Below, one piece after another: positions 1-5,530 of a stretch of 5,559 nt of DNA. Every line of letters begins with the position of its first letter. The first letter of the stretch is position 1. The position numbers and the translations under genes are program-made. The notes below the pieces were generated by a model. It saw only the letters and a program-made list of their open reading frames with translations. It did no database searches and was not told where the DNA came from. Location: contig SFNM01000118.1 in assembly GCA_004552725.1 (NCBI GenBank), positions 1-5,559 on the forward strand, read 5' to 3'. Source of the DNA: Bacteroidales bacterium (GTDB lineage Bacteria > Bacteroidota > Bacteroidia > Bacteroidales > Muribaculaceae).

Positions 1-1706
1 GACACTTTCTGCGTGTTACTCTTATCTTTCGAGGAACGCATCTTCACGTAGTTGACAAATCGCACGCCTGCGAGCTTGGCCAATGCCCCATTCGGTCTGG
101 CGGCGATACATCTGATGCAACGACTCTCCGTACATTCCCCACTCAACGTGTCGTACAGGTATGGGAACGTGTCTGTCGTTTTGATGAGAATGAGATAATC
201 TCGGATATCGTTCATATCTTCCATGATTTCGAGCGGGTCGCACTTTCTCACGACGGACAGCGGTAATGCCTTTTTACACACCGCTTTGTCGTTGAAGTAA
301 TCTCGATTGAGCGAGAAGCTGGCGCCCTTGACCGTGACGCCTTCTTCATCCACCATGTAGTAGTTGTTGACGTTGAGTTGCACCAGCTCTTTCACCTCGT
401 GCGACGACACCTCGTACTTGTATAGCACGCACCACTCATCGACGATGCGGCGAAACGTGTCTTCCTCACCTGGCTTTACCTCGGCCATAACACCATCGGT
501 GTTGACCTGAACAATGCGGAAGTGTTTGGATAGCTGGTAAGCAAGATCTGTGACGGATAGTTGACCGTTGATGGTGATGGAGTTGTTTGACCATTCCGAA
601 CGGAACACCGCGAACTTGTCTTTGAGCATACCCGTTAAAGATGCGATGAGGCGCTTGGCGGCTTGGCTTTTCAGTTTTTCACCCTGCTTTTTGTAGGTGA
701 GGCGGGAGTGGTAAAGAAATTCGTAGAGACCGCGTGCGTGTGGTGTAAAGGTGTACGGATAGAAGTCGTGCTTGATCATCAGTGTGGGGTACATGGATGA
801 AACGTCGGCGTACAGAATCTTCACGTCGTCTGGCTTGACGTAACCCTCAATAGCACCGTGGGCGCCGCCCCAACCCAACGCAACATCTAATCCGTCGAGT
901 AGTCTCACAGTCGGCGTCTCTTTGTTGTAGAACTCCTCTTTTGAGCTTAATTCATCCCCCTTCTCTACGATGCTACGATAAAACGCGTATGCATCACCAA
1001 TTCCCTCTCGCGTGGTGTAATCGATGGCGAACTTGATTGTGGTGCGGGCGTCATCTTTCGGCGATCGCCCATTTGTACACATTGCGGAAAAGACGTTGCG
1101 GGCGAGCGCGGCACTACGAAAGCACACAACGCGGCGTGGGTCGTCGAAGCTAATCCCGTACTCTTGCAAGACTGGCACACGCGCACATGCCGCCTCGTAG
1201 TACCCAAATTCATTGTTGAACACGTCACGTGTGTAGTAAACGTCCTGTTCGCAGTAGCCGACAATCTCTTTGACCTCGGCTGGCGTGTACTCTCGTTCAT
1301 CTTTGAACGAATAGGGGCTGTCGTATGTCGTGTGACCGTATGAACCGCAGAACATCTTGAGGGAGCGCATACCCGCTTCGATGGGGTCGTACACGTCGTA
1401 TGAACGGAATCGGTTAATCCGAACGGGAATCCCGTCGTTGATGAGTGCGTCTGAGATCTCTCGCACGTCCTCAGCCGTGCATTCGCCGTTGACACCGAGG
1501 ATAAAATTGATGATATGGTCGTCGTATGCGTTGGAGTTGTAGCCGATGAAAAGCGCGTCGCCATTCTCCCGCACGTACTCATACGCATCGCGTGGGGATG
1601 TGAATGATTGCATCTCGCCCGTCTCCAGCGACAACGCGGATAGGACGAATAGGCTTGGATAACACTCCAAGTCGAAGATGATTTTTTTCTCAAATAAGTC
1701 TGCCAT
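1..1706 (-). CDS. Phage DNA polymerase, family B type, with 3'-5' exonuclease domain; 3' end cut by window
   Basis: Replicative polymerase that would copy the phage genome in the host cytoplasm. The minus-strand frame is open from 1706 to base 1, giving 568 codons and no stop, so the C-terminus is missing. Exonuclease motifs come first: Exo I IIFDLE (residues 9-14, D12/E14), Exo II GYNSNAYDD (55-63) and Exo III YCEQDVYYT (151-159, D155). A WGGAHGAIEGY segment (279-289) resembles the GG-H motif of phage family B enzymes. Motif A is YADVSSMYPTLMI (299-311, D301), motif B is a divergent KRLIASLTG (351-359) and motif C is VNTDGV (401-406, D404). The NNYYMVDEEG segment after motif C is also usual in gut-phage polymerases of this type. 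The start is uncertain: ATG 1706 lies just before Exo I, an in-frame ATG at 1718 adds four residues, and neither has a clear ribosome binding site. It is transcribed away from the head genes. Family assignment rests on recognised motifs, not a search. Confidence 0.92.
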   Translation of the reverse strand, partial: MADLFEKKIIFDLECYPSLFVLSALSLETGEMQSFTSPRDAYEYVRENGDALFIGYNSNAYDDHIINFILGVNGECTAEDVREISDALINDGIPVRINRFRSYDVYDPIEAGMRSLKMFCGSYGHTTYDSPYSFKDEREYTPAEVKEIVGYCEQDVYYTRDVFNNEFGYYEAACARVPVLQEYGISFDDPRRVVCFRSAALARNVFSAMCTNGRSPKDDARTTIKFAIDYTTREGIGDAYAFYRSIVEKGDELSSKEEFYNKETPTVRLLDGLDVALGWGGAHGAIEGYVKPDDVKILYADVSSMYPTLMIKHDFYPYTFTPHARGLYEFLYHSRLTYKKQGEKLKSQAAKRLIASLTGMLKDKFAVFRSEWSNNSITINGQLSVTDLAYQLSKHFRIVQVNTDGVMAEVKPGEEDTFRRIVDEWCVLYKYEVSSHEVKELVQLNVNNYYMVDEEGVTVKGASFSLNRDYFNDKAVCKKALPLSVVRKCDPLEIMEDMNDIRDYLILIKTTDTFPYLYDTLSGECTESRCIRCIAARPNGALAKLAGVRFVNYVKMRSSKDKSNTQKV

Positions 1707-1862
1707 AATTTTGCCCATTTTTGTATGATGGTGTACGATTCGCCTAGTACACTTAGGTGGGACGCCCATCGCCCCGTTATGGTGTATGTTTACAAACATT
1801 TTGCAAAAAAGTCAAAGGGAAATTGCAAAATCGTTGAAAAAAAAAAGAGAGGAGACAAACTG
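1707..1862. promoter_or_regulatory. Divergent control region between polymerase and head genes
   Basis: This is the only space between the leftward polymerase and the rightward scaffold gene, so it should hold the signals for both. Visible elements are a dyad ATGTTT-AC-AAACAT (1786-1799), which runs directly into a perfect palindrome TTTTGCAAAA (1799-1808), a second copy of TTGCAAAA (1823-1830) 22 bases after the first (1801-1808), and a looser inverted repeat CCTA...TAGG near 1743-1757. A plausible leftward promoter is TTGACT (minus strand, 1815-1810) with a 17-base spacer and a poor -10, TAAACA (1792-1787). That -10 lies inside the first dyad, so a dimeric repressor bound there could block the polymerase promoter. 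I see no convincing rightward promoter. Confidence 0.5.
1848..1854 (+). promoter_or_regulatory. Ribosome binding site for the scaffold-like gene
   Basis: AGAGGAG lies 8 bases before ATG 1863 and decides that start over upstream in-frame alternatives. It follows a run of ten A (1837-1846), and the same G-A10-GAG arrangement precedes the connector gene at 4427-4440. Confidence 0.85.
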
Positions 1863-2336
1863 ATGGACACGAACACAACAATCGATGCTACTGCTACCAC
1901 ACCAGCCGCTCCCGAGGCCGCACCCGTTGCCGAGCCGCCCGCTCCGACACCTGCGGTCGAGCCTGCGCCGACACCCGCACCCGCCCAAGCGCCCGCCCAA
2001 GCGCCCGAGAAAGATAAGGAGTACGAAAAACTCCAACGTGAATTGGCGGATATGCGTGCGGAGTTGGAACGCGCCAAGATACGAAGCGGGCTCGCGGAAC
2101 GAAAATTGTACCCACATGACATGGCGCTAGTGGAACGTTTGATTTTAGAGCAAGGTGGGAGTATTGAAGATGCGATTGCCAACATTTACGGCACTCGCCC
2201 GTATTTGTTCAAGGTAACGACTGTCGCTCCGTCTAAGAGCTCGACTTCATCGAGCGCGGATGACAAAGCGGCAAATGAACGTTTTTTGAATGCGGTTGTC
2301 GCGCGGATTTGCCGTGACAACGTTTCTCTCAAGTAG
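1863..2336 (+). CDS. Putative capsid scaffolding protein, Pro/Ala-rich N-terminus with coiled coil
   Basis: A 157-residue protein. By position, immediately before the decoration and capsid genes, and by composition it is probably the internal scaffold that directs procapsid assembly and then leaves. Residues 1-13 are Thr/Ala-rich. Residues 14-48 are a disordered Pro/Ala linker with a repeated PAQA unit. Residues 49-82 are a charged heptad-like helix (KEYEKLQRELADMRAELERA), the likely coiled coil. Residues 83-116 form a compact conserved-looking segment (YPHDMALVERLILEQGG, then IYGTRPYLF). The tail is Ser-rich and ends in a basic helix (FLNAVVARICRDN). The frame is open upstream to 1725, but the ribosome binding site and the non-coding look of that stretch favour ATG 1863. 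The stop TAG is shared with the ribosome binding site of the next gene, suggesting translational coupling. I do not recognise a specific family, and a small structural or assembly protein remains possible. Confidence 0.6.
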   Translation: MDTNTTIDATATTPAAPEAAPVAEPPAPTPAVEPAPTPAPAQAPAQAPEKDKEYEKLQRELADMRAELERAKIRSGLAERKLYPHDMALVERLILEQGGSIEDAIANIYGTRPYLFKVTTVAPSKSSTSSSADDKAANERFLNAVVARICRDNVSLK

Positions 2337-2340
2337 GAGA
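2335..2340 (+). promoter_or_regulatory. Ribosome binding site overlapping the scaffold stop codon
   Basis: AGGAGA begins inside the TAG stop of the preceding gene (2334-2336) and sits 6 bases before ATG 2347. A ribosome ending the scaffold gene is therefore placed at the next start. This sets the decoration gene start at 2347 and not further upstream. Confidence 0.85.
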
Positions 2341-2346
2341 TCGAAC

Positions 2347-3021
2347 ATGAAAAGTAAAGTAGTGCTTCATGGTAATCCGTATTTCTTGCAGGATTCTCAT
2401 TACACCGCGATGACGATGGCTATCGAAACGAATAGCGCACTCGCCGTTGATGAAGATGGTGAAAAGATCCTCAAAGCTGGTACTGTTTACCCCTCGAATG
2501 ACGCGTCGGCTCTCGGTATCGTCTTGAAAGATGTCATCTTGGATGCCGAAAAGGAACGTTTCGCCACGTTCTCGCTCATCACGCATGGTCACATCGACGA
2601 AGACTTGTTGCCCGCAAAAGTGAACGCCGCCGCCAAAACGGCTCTCAACAACATCGTTTTCTCGTCCGAACATCCCTCGTCTGGCGTCCCTGCCGAAATG
2701 TTCGTGCTCGCTCAACCCGCCTCCCCCACTGTTCTCACGGTTGGAAAATTGGCGAAAGGCGCGACGATCTCGGGCGAAATCAAACTCGAGACGGGATTCA
2801 CGTTTGACCACGCCCTCGTCCCTGCGGATGTTTGCGTCGTCGCTGCAGATTTACCGCTCATTTGCTCGGCGGTTGATAGCGCATCGAATAGTGTCACGTT
2901 CACCGTTACGCGAGACGTGTTCATCAATGCGGGTTCGCGTGTCGGTGTTGTTTTGAATGCGGGTAGCATCAAGGAAACGCCGTTCTCGACGAACATGGTC
3001 ATCGTGGCAAAAACCGCTTAA
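2347..3021 (+). CDS. Putative head decoration / head-fibre-like protein
   Basis: A 224-residue protein likely to bind the outside of the capsid and stabilise it or display a fibre. Residues 1-28 (KVVLHGNPYFLQDSHY onward) are a short N-terminal arm. Residues 40-90 hold the pattern best known from phage head-fibre proteins: KAGTVYPSNDASALGIVLKD, then FSLITHGHIDEDLLP, meaning an entry glycine, 'ALGIVL.DV' and a following 'HG.ID.D.LP'. Residues from about 130 are a beta-rich, Ala/Val/Thr-rich module with alternating hydrophobics (TFTVTRDVFINAGSRVGVVLN) that looks like a separate Ig-like or similar domain. There is no signal peptide or membrane segment. The gene follows the scaffold gene after 10 bases and precedes the capsid gene by 15, the usual slot for decoration proteins. 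The head-fibre assignment is from remembered sequence pattern and context; the C-terminal module is unassigned. Confidence 0.65.
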   Translation: MKSKVVLHGNPYFLQDSHYTAMTMAIETNSALAVDEDGEKILKAGTVYPSNDASALGIVLKDVILDAEKERFATFSLITHGHIDEDLLPAKVNAAAKTALNNIVFSSEHPSSGVPAEMFVLAQPASPTVLTVGKLAKGATISGEIKLETGFTFDHALVPADVCVVAADLPLICSAVDSASNSVTFTVTRDVFINAGSRVGVVLNAGSIKETPFSTNMVIVAKTA

Positions 3022-3022
3022 T

Positions 3023-3028
3023 AGGAGG
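3023..3028 (+). promoter_or_regulatory. Strong ribosome binding site of the capsid gene
   Basis: A perfect AGGAGG lies 8 bases before ATG 3037 and follows the TAA stop (3019-3021) of the preceding gene at once. It is one of the two full-consensus AGGAGG sites in the window, as expected for the most abundant virion protein. Confidence 0.9.
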
Positions 3029-3036
3029 CATATATC

Positions 3037-4116
3037 ATGGCAATGCTCATTTCCAAGTATTGGAATCCGACGAATCTTCTTTCGATTTGGTCGCGTGTTC
3101 GCGCATCCAATTTCCCCAAACCCTTGTCGCCCCTTTTCCCGTACAAACGCACGGTTGAGGACAAAATCAAATCCATCAAGGGTTACAAAAACTCGAACGT
3201 CATCTTGAACGTTTGCGACCCCGACAGCAAAGCGACAATCCGTGGGTCGAGAAAGTTGACGATTCAAGAATATGAGATCCCCGAGTTCCGCGAAGGCATC
3301 ATCCTCTACAATAGCGAGGTTCGCGAAATATCCCGCTATATTGAGGATTACGGCGCCTCACCCGAAAGTCTCGCTGTCTTGGATCAGAAATATCGCGAAT
3401 ATCTTGAGTTGATGAACGGTATCGCCACCAACGCCGAGTTTTTCCGTGCGCAGTTGCTCCAATATGCAAAATTCCAATTCCGCAATCGTGTGGACGACGG
3501 AACGTTCGCGATGGTCGAAGCCAATTTCGACGTTGACCGCGAATGGGAAACACACAACGTCGTTCAAGGTGCTGCCAATCTCACCGACCCCGCGAGCGAC
3601 GCGCTGACAGACATTAACAACCTCATTGACCAGTTCTACATCCAGAATGACGGTGAAGTGATGGGTACGCTCATCATGAACACCTACACGTGGAACTTGC
3701 TCAAACGCAACGACAAACTCGGCGAATGGCTCTTCAACATGCGTCGCGTCGATCCGCGCGATTACTTCAGCACGCTCGGCGTCAACATCATGATCGACAA
3801 CACGTCGTTCCAGACGCAGTTGGCGGATACGACGCCGAAGCAGAAGTACATCGAAGATGGCAACATCTGCATCGTACCGAATCAGCGTCTCGGGCACATC
3901 GTTTGCTCCGAATCCGACCTTTTCCGCGATATGCTCCGCAACAAATCGCAACGTCCCGACATCGGATACGACGACGAAACGGGCGCGGTTGTCCGTTGCG
4001 TCGAGTACAGTGACCCCGACAAGATTAAGACAACGATCGAGGCGCACATCTTCCCTGCATTCGATACGGGTATGATGGAAAAATGCTGTGTGCTTCGCGG
4101 CAAATTGAACGCGTAG
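3037..4116 (+). CDS. Major capsid protein, lambda gpE-like family
   Basis: A 359-residue shell protein, of usual length for HK97-fold capsid proteins of the lambda gpE type (major capsid protein E family). The N-terminal part carries the family-like order LFP (33-35), a TVEDKIKSIKGY segment and an NVILNVCDPDSKATIRGS beta stretch. These are followed by IQEYEIPEFREGIIL, which matches the 'pe..e.i.p..' region leading into the helical domain. The middle is a long charged helix (EVREISRYIEDYGASPESL to QKYREYLELMNGI, then a stretch near FFRAQLLQYAKFQF). The second half contains ITDINNLID-type helices, the NTYTWNLLKRNDKL region and the C-terminal domain ending in HIFPAFDTGMMEKCCVLRGK. There is no delta-domain or protease-like extension, which agrees with a separate scaffold gene upstream. 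The stop is followed by a structured, non-coding stretch with a terminator-type hairpin, so the transcript may partly end here and enrich capsid message over the connector genes. Confidence 0.9.
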   Translation: MAMLISKYWNPTNLLSIWSRVRASNFPKPLSPLFPYKRTVEDKIKSIKGYKNSNVILNVCDPDSKATIRGSRKLTIQEYEIPEFREGIILYNSEVREISRYIEDYGASPESLAVLDQKYREYLELMNGIATNAEFFRAQLLQYAKFQFRNRVDDGTFAMVEANFDVDREWETHNVVQGAANLTDPASDALTDINNLIDQFYIQNDGEVMGTLIMNTYTWNLLKRNDKLGEWLFNMRRVDPRDYFSTLGVNIMIDNTSFQTQLADTTPKQKYIEDGNICIVPNQRLGHIVCSESDLFRDMLRNKSQRPDIGYDDETGAVVRCVEYSDPDKIKTTIEAHIFPAFDTGMMEKCCVLRGKLNA

Positions 4117-4128
4117 CGTCGAGGATTT

Positions 4129-4202
4129 GGATGGTGGGTCGCGCAGTCCACGGTGTGCGTACTCTTCTCGCCCGCCATCCGCCACCCGTAGCGTGGGGCG
4201 GG
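4129..4202 (+). other. GC-rich segment with mutually exclusive hairpins (possible structured RNA)
   Basis: GGATGGTGGG (4129-4138) pairs with CCCGCCATCC (4171-4180) over ten base pairs with one G-T wobble. A second hairpin, CGCGCA (4140-4145) with TGTGCG (4154-4159), is nested inside. The 3' arm can instead pair downstream: CCCGCC (4171-4176) with GGCGGG (4197-4202), or CCGCC (4179-4183) with GGCGG (4197-4201). The two folds exclude each other, as in an attenuator. I recognise no known RNA class. Confidence 0.4.
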
Positions 4203-4205
4203 TAC

Positions 4206-4240
4206 AAAAAAAAAGCGGGATTTCTCACGAAGTCCCGCTT
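4206..4240. terminator. Terminator-type hairpin after the capsid gene
   Basis: AAGCGGGATTTC (4213-4224) and GAAGTCCCGCTT (4229-4240) form a 12-base-pair stem with one T-G wobble and the loop TCAC. On the minus strand the stem runs into nine T (complement of 4206-4214), a textbook intrinsic terminator. On the plus strand the 3' side is only CTTCACC, so plus-strand termination would be weak. Its position between the capsid and connector genes suggests a bidirectional or leaky element that lowers read-through from capsid and stops any antisense transcript. Confidence 0.75.
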
Positions 4241-4271
4241 CTTCACCAACTTATTCTAATAAGGAAAAAAT

Positions 4272-4334
4272 ATGATCTGTGAAACAGTCACATATTCATC
4301 ACACAATGAACAACAAGTCTTTGCGCCAGTGTGA
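4272..4334 (+). CDS. Possible 20-residue leader peptide
   Basis: A short ORF, ATG 4272 to TGA 4332-4334, encodes 20 residues beginning MICETVTYSS. Its support is AAGGA at 4261-4265, 6 bases before the start, and its place in a leader between a terminator and the connector gene. It is too short to judge by composition and resembles no known regulatory peptide. A chance ORF is quite possible. Confidence 0.25.
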   Translation: MICETVTYSSHNEQQVFAPV

Positions 4335-4438
4335 GGGCGACCTTCGAGCGGAAAACGAAAATGGCAACAAACCGCTCTTATCGGTTAGACAAATGCGTCT
4401 ATAACAGAGGCACACACCGCTGTCAAGAAAAAAAAAAG

Positions 4439-4444
4439 AGGAGG
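4439..4444 (+). promoter_or_regulatory. Ribosome binding site of the connector gene, preceded by A10
   Basis: A full AGGAGG lies 7 bases before ATG 4452 and fixes that start. It follows ten A (4428-4437), in the same G-A10-GAG arrangement as upstream of the scaffold gene. Confidence 0.88.
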
Positions 4445-4451
4445 CGTACAA

Positions 4452-4934
4452 ATGTTAGATCCGAAGCCCGTTCCCAACTTTATTCCGCCCATCGACATTG
4501 GAAAAGAACCGCCCGACACGGACATGGAAACAAAGGTGCGCTACGTCTACGAGCTTGTAGGCGACAAGCAGACGTTCAGCCACACAAAAGTGCTCATTAC
4601 CTTGCACGAGGCGGCGTCGCTCATTCTCAGCTACACCAATCGCACGCAGTTGCCAAAAGAGTTGGACTGGATGCAAGTGCGCATCGCCGCAGACTTGTTG
4701 CTCTACCGCACGCCTGACGTAGACAGAGATGGTGGTCCGAACGCCGACCCACTCATGGACAACCTCAAGCGCATACGCCAAGACGATGTGGAGTTTGAGG
4801 CTCAAGACAAAGATGATACCTACGTGCTCTCGATGGACAAGAATAACGCCAATGTGGAGTTCCTAAAGGATTATGCCCTATTGCTGCAAATGTGGCGGTT
4901 AATGCCGCGAGGGGGACGCCGTGGACACTGTTAA
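4452..4934 (+). CDS. Putative head-tail connector (gp6-like adaptor)
   Basis: A 160-residue protein that probably forms the adaptor ring attached to the portal beneath the filled head. The core at residues 44-86 fits the helical pattern of gp6-like/SPP1 gp15-type connectors: TFSHTKVLITLHEAASLILSY, a TNRTQLPKEL turn ('yCNr..lP..l' in the family), then WMQVRIAADLLLYR ('v..iav.l.nr'). A proline-rich N-terminal arm precedes it, with a charged variable region (about 87-125, DVDRDGGPNADPLMDNLKRI) and a C-terminal helix (VEFLKDYALLLQMWRLM) after it. It sits two genes before the window's repeat array, after the capsid gene, in the usual adaptor slot, though separated from capsid by a non-coding spacer. 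Its last 14 bases overlap the next gene, so the two are probably translationally coupled. Family assignment is by pattern and position; function as adaptor is inferred. Confidence 0.72.
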   Translation: MLDPKPVPNFIPPIDIGKEPPDTDMETKVRYVYELVGDKQTFSHTKVLITLHEAASLILSYTNRTQLPKELDWMQVRIAADLLLYRTPDVDRDGGPNADPLMDNLKRIRQDDVEFEAQDKDDTYVLSMDKNNANVEFLKDYALLLQMWRLMPRGGRRGHC

Positions 4935-5298
4935 ATGGAATCTGTATGCCGATAGGCTTAAGCGCGTCTTCGACGATTTGATAACGTGCGACATCTGGCG
5001 TTCCGTCAAGGGTGTTGACCACGTGGGCGGCGACACCGAGAGATACGAGAAGTTGCATGAAGGTGTGGAATGCCAAGTGTCGCATCACCCCATCCCAAAG
5101 GAAAATCTCACGGGCACACCAGGCTACACGCATTTATCCTCAACACTACGCGTCCACATGCACCCCGAGGCGGATGTGCGTGATGGAGACATTCTCGTTT
5201 TGCACATGCGTCCAGAACGACAAGTCGTTGTTTCTCGCACAGCCTGCTACACCACACACACCCGACTTGAGGTCGCCCCCGTGGACAATATGGTGTAA
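4921..5298 (+). CDS. Putative head-closure (stopper) / minor capsid protein
   Basis: A 125-residue protein starting with GTG 4921 inside the end of the connector gene, in another frame. GAGGGGGA (4909-4916) is its ribosome binding site at a short 4-base spacing. It probably closes the portal channel and gives the tail a docking surface, like the SPP1 gp16 class. The visible pattern fits: YEKLHEGVECQVSH (about residues 42-55, 'y.g..CrlS'), then LSSTLRVHMHPEADVRDGDILVLHM (72-97, 'L...P..dI..GD.i.v'), and a C-terminal YTTHTRLEVAPV ('Y..H.E..v'). Length is typical for this class. It is directly followed by the AT-rich repeat array and not by the next morphogenesis gene. The match is to a loosely conserved small-barrel pattern, so another neck or minor capsid protein is possible. 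Confidence 0.65.
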   Translation: MDTVKWNLYADRLKRVFDDLITCDIWRSVKGVDHVGGDTERYEKLHEGVECQVSHHPIPKENLTGTPGYTHLSSTLRVHMHPEADVRDGDILVLHMRPERQVVVSRTACYTTHTRLEVAPVDNMV

Positions 5299-5315
5299 GA
5301 GGGCGTTTGTATCAG

Positions 5316-5350
5316 TCGAATTAACTTAAAAGTTATTTAATTTTTTAGAG
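5316..5350 (+). repeat. 35-base direct repeat, copy 1
   Basis: Begins TCGAATTAACTT and ends TTTTTTAGAG; identical in all 35 positions to copy 2. It contains TAACTT-AA-AAGTTA, a perfect dyad, and outer arms AATTAA/TTAATT, so it can fold into a weak AT-only hairpin followed by six T. It sits only 11 bases after the start of its TTGTATCA box, nine fewer than the later copies. Confidence 0.92.
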
Positions 5351-5360
5351 ATTTTTGCCC

Positions 5361-5378
5361 ATTGTATCAAATGTAGCA
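5361..5378 (+). repeat. 18-base direct repeat ATTGTATCAAATGTAGCA, copy 1
   Basis: Exact match to 5458-5475. Its first part holds the 8-base box shared by all four modules. The extended form TTGTATCA-NN-TGT-NN-CA is kept in the fourth module as TTGTATCATTTGTGTCA (5511-5527). Confidence 0.92.
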
Positions 5379-5379
5379 C

Positions 5380-5414
5380 TCGAATTAACTTAAAAGTTAT
5401 TTAATTTTTTAGAG
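5380..5414 (+). repeat. 35-base direct repeat, copy 2
   Basis: Identical to 5316-5350, with the same dyad and T-run. The copies begin 64 bases apart. Confidence 0.92.
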
Positions 5415-5457
5415 GCAATTTCGCCACTTTCCAATTCAAAATGGAACCGATTTCGTT

Positions 5458-5475
5458 ATTGTATCAAATGTAGCA
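5458..5475 (+). repeat. 18-base direct repeat ATTGTATCAAATGTAGCA, copy 2
   Basis: Exact copy of 5361-5378. It is followed by TCGA as in the first copy, but then enters a different hairpin and not the 35-base repeat. Confidence 0.92.
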
Positions 5476-5512
5476 TCGAGTAAAAAACGCACTTTTTTAA
5501 TCTCGATTTTTT
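5475..5512 (+). terminator. Terminator-like hairpin with T-tract replacing the 35-base repeat
   Basis: ATCGAG-TAAAAAA (5475-5487) pairs with TTTTTTA (5493-5499) and CTCGAT (5502-5507) around a CGCAC loop, giving 13 base pairs with a two-base bulge. Six T (5507-5512) follow. It could end transcripts from the head genes, although an AT-rich stem makes a weak terminator. It occupies the slot where the other modules have the 35-base repeat. Confidence 0.5.
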
Positions 5513-5530
5513 GTATCATTTGTGTCAAGA

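Larger units (their letters stand above)
4117..4451 (+). other. Non-coding spacer between capsid and connector genes
   Basis: A 335-base gap, exceptional in this otherwise tightly packed gene set. Bases 4129-4202 are GC-rich and strongly self-complementary, 4206-4240 hold a terminator-type hairpin, and 4251-4262 is a small dyad TTATT-CT-AATAA. Two tiny ORFs lie at 4272-4334 and 4306-4404. TAGAC-N6-GTCTA (4386-4401) is an inverted repeat leading into TATAAC (4400-4405). That hexamer could be a -10 for the connector genes, although only a poor -35 (TTATCG, 4378-4383, spacer 16) is visible. The spacer ends with A10 and AGGAGG. A terminator followed by a new promoter would separate capsid from connector expression. 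Confidence 0.5.

Noticed and set aside
965..1693. 242-residue minus-strand frame starting MRKKSSST
   Set aside because: It lies in another frame of the polymerase gene; the polymerase frame carries ordered catalytic motifs over its whole length, while this frame is Ser/Thr/Arg-rich with no pattern.
1721..1728. Fifth copy of the array box upstream of the polymerase (TTGTATGA)
   Set aside because: It has one mismatch in eight bases and no following hairpin element, so it is likely chance.
1725..1862. Upstream extension of the scaffold gene to ATG 1725
   Set aside because: The stretch crosses palindromes, an A10 run and a strong ribosome binding site that points to ATG 1863.
3358..4185. 275-residue minus-strand frame opposite the capsid gene
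   Set aside because: It is antisense to a clear capsid protein gene, has no good ribosome binding site or recognisable family, and its openness follows from codon bias of the plus-strand gene.
4129..4205. tRNA gene
   Set aside because: The foldable GC-rich segment has no acceptor stem with T-arm consensus, no anticodon loop in the right place and no CCA end.
4331..4717. 128-residue Arg/His-rich frame overlapping the connector gene
   Set aside because: It begins without a ribosome binding site and runs in a shadow frame of the connector gene, which has AGGAGG and a family-like pattern.
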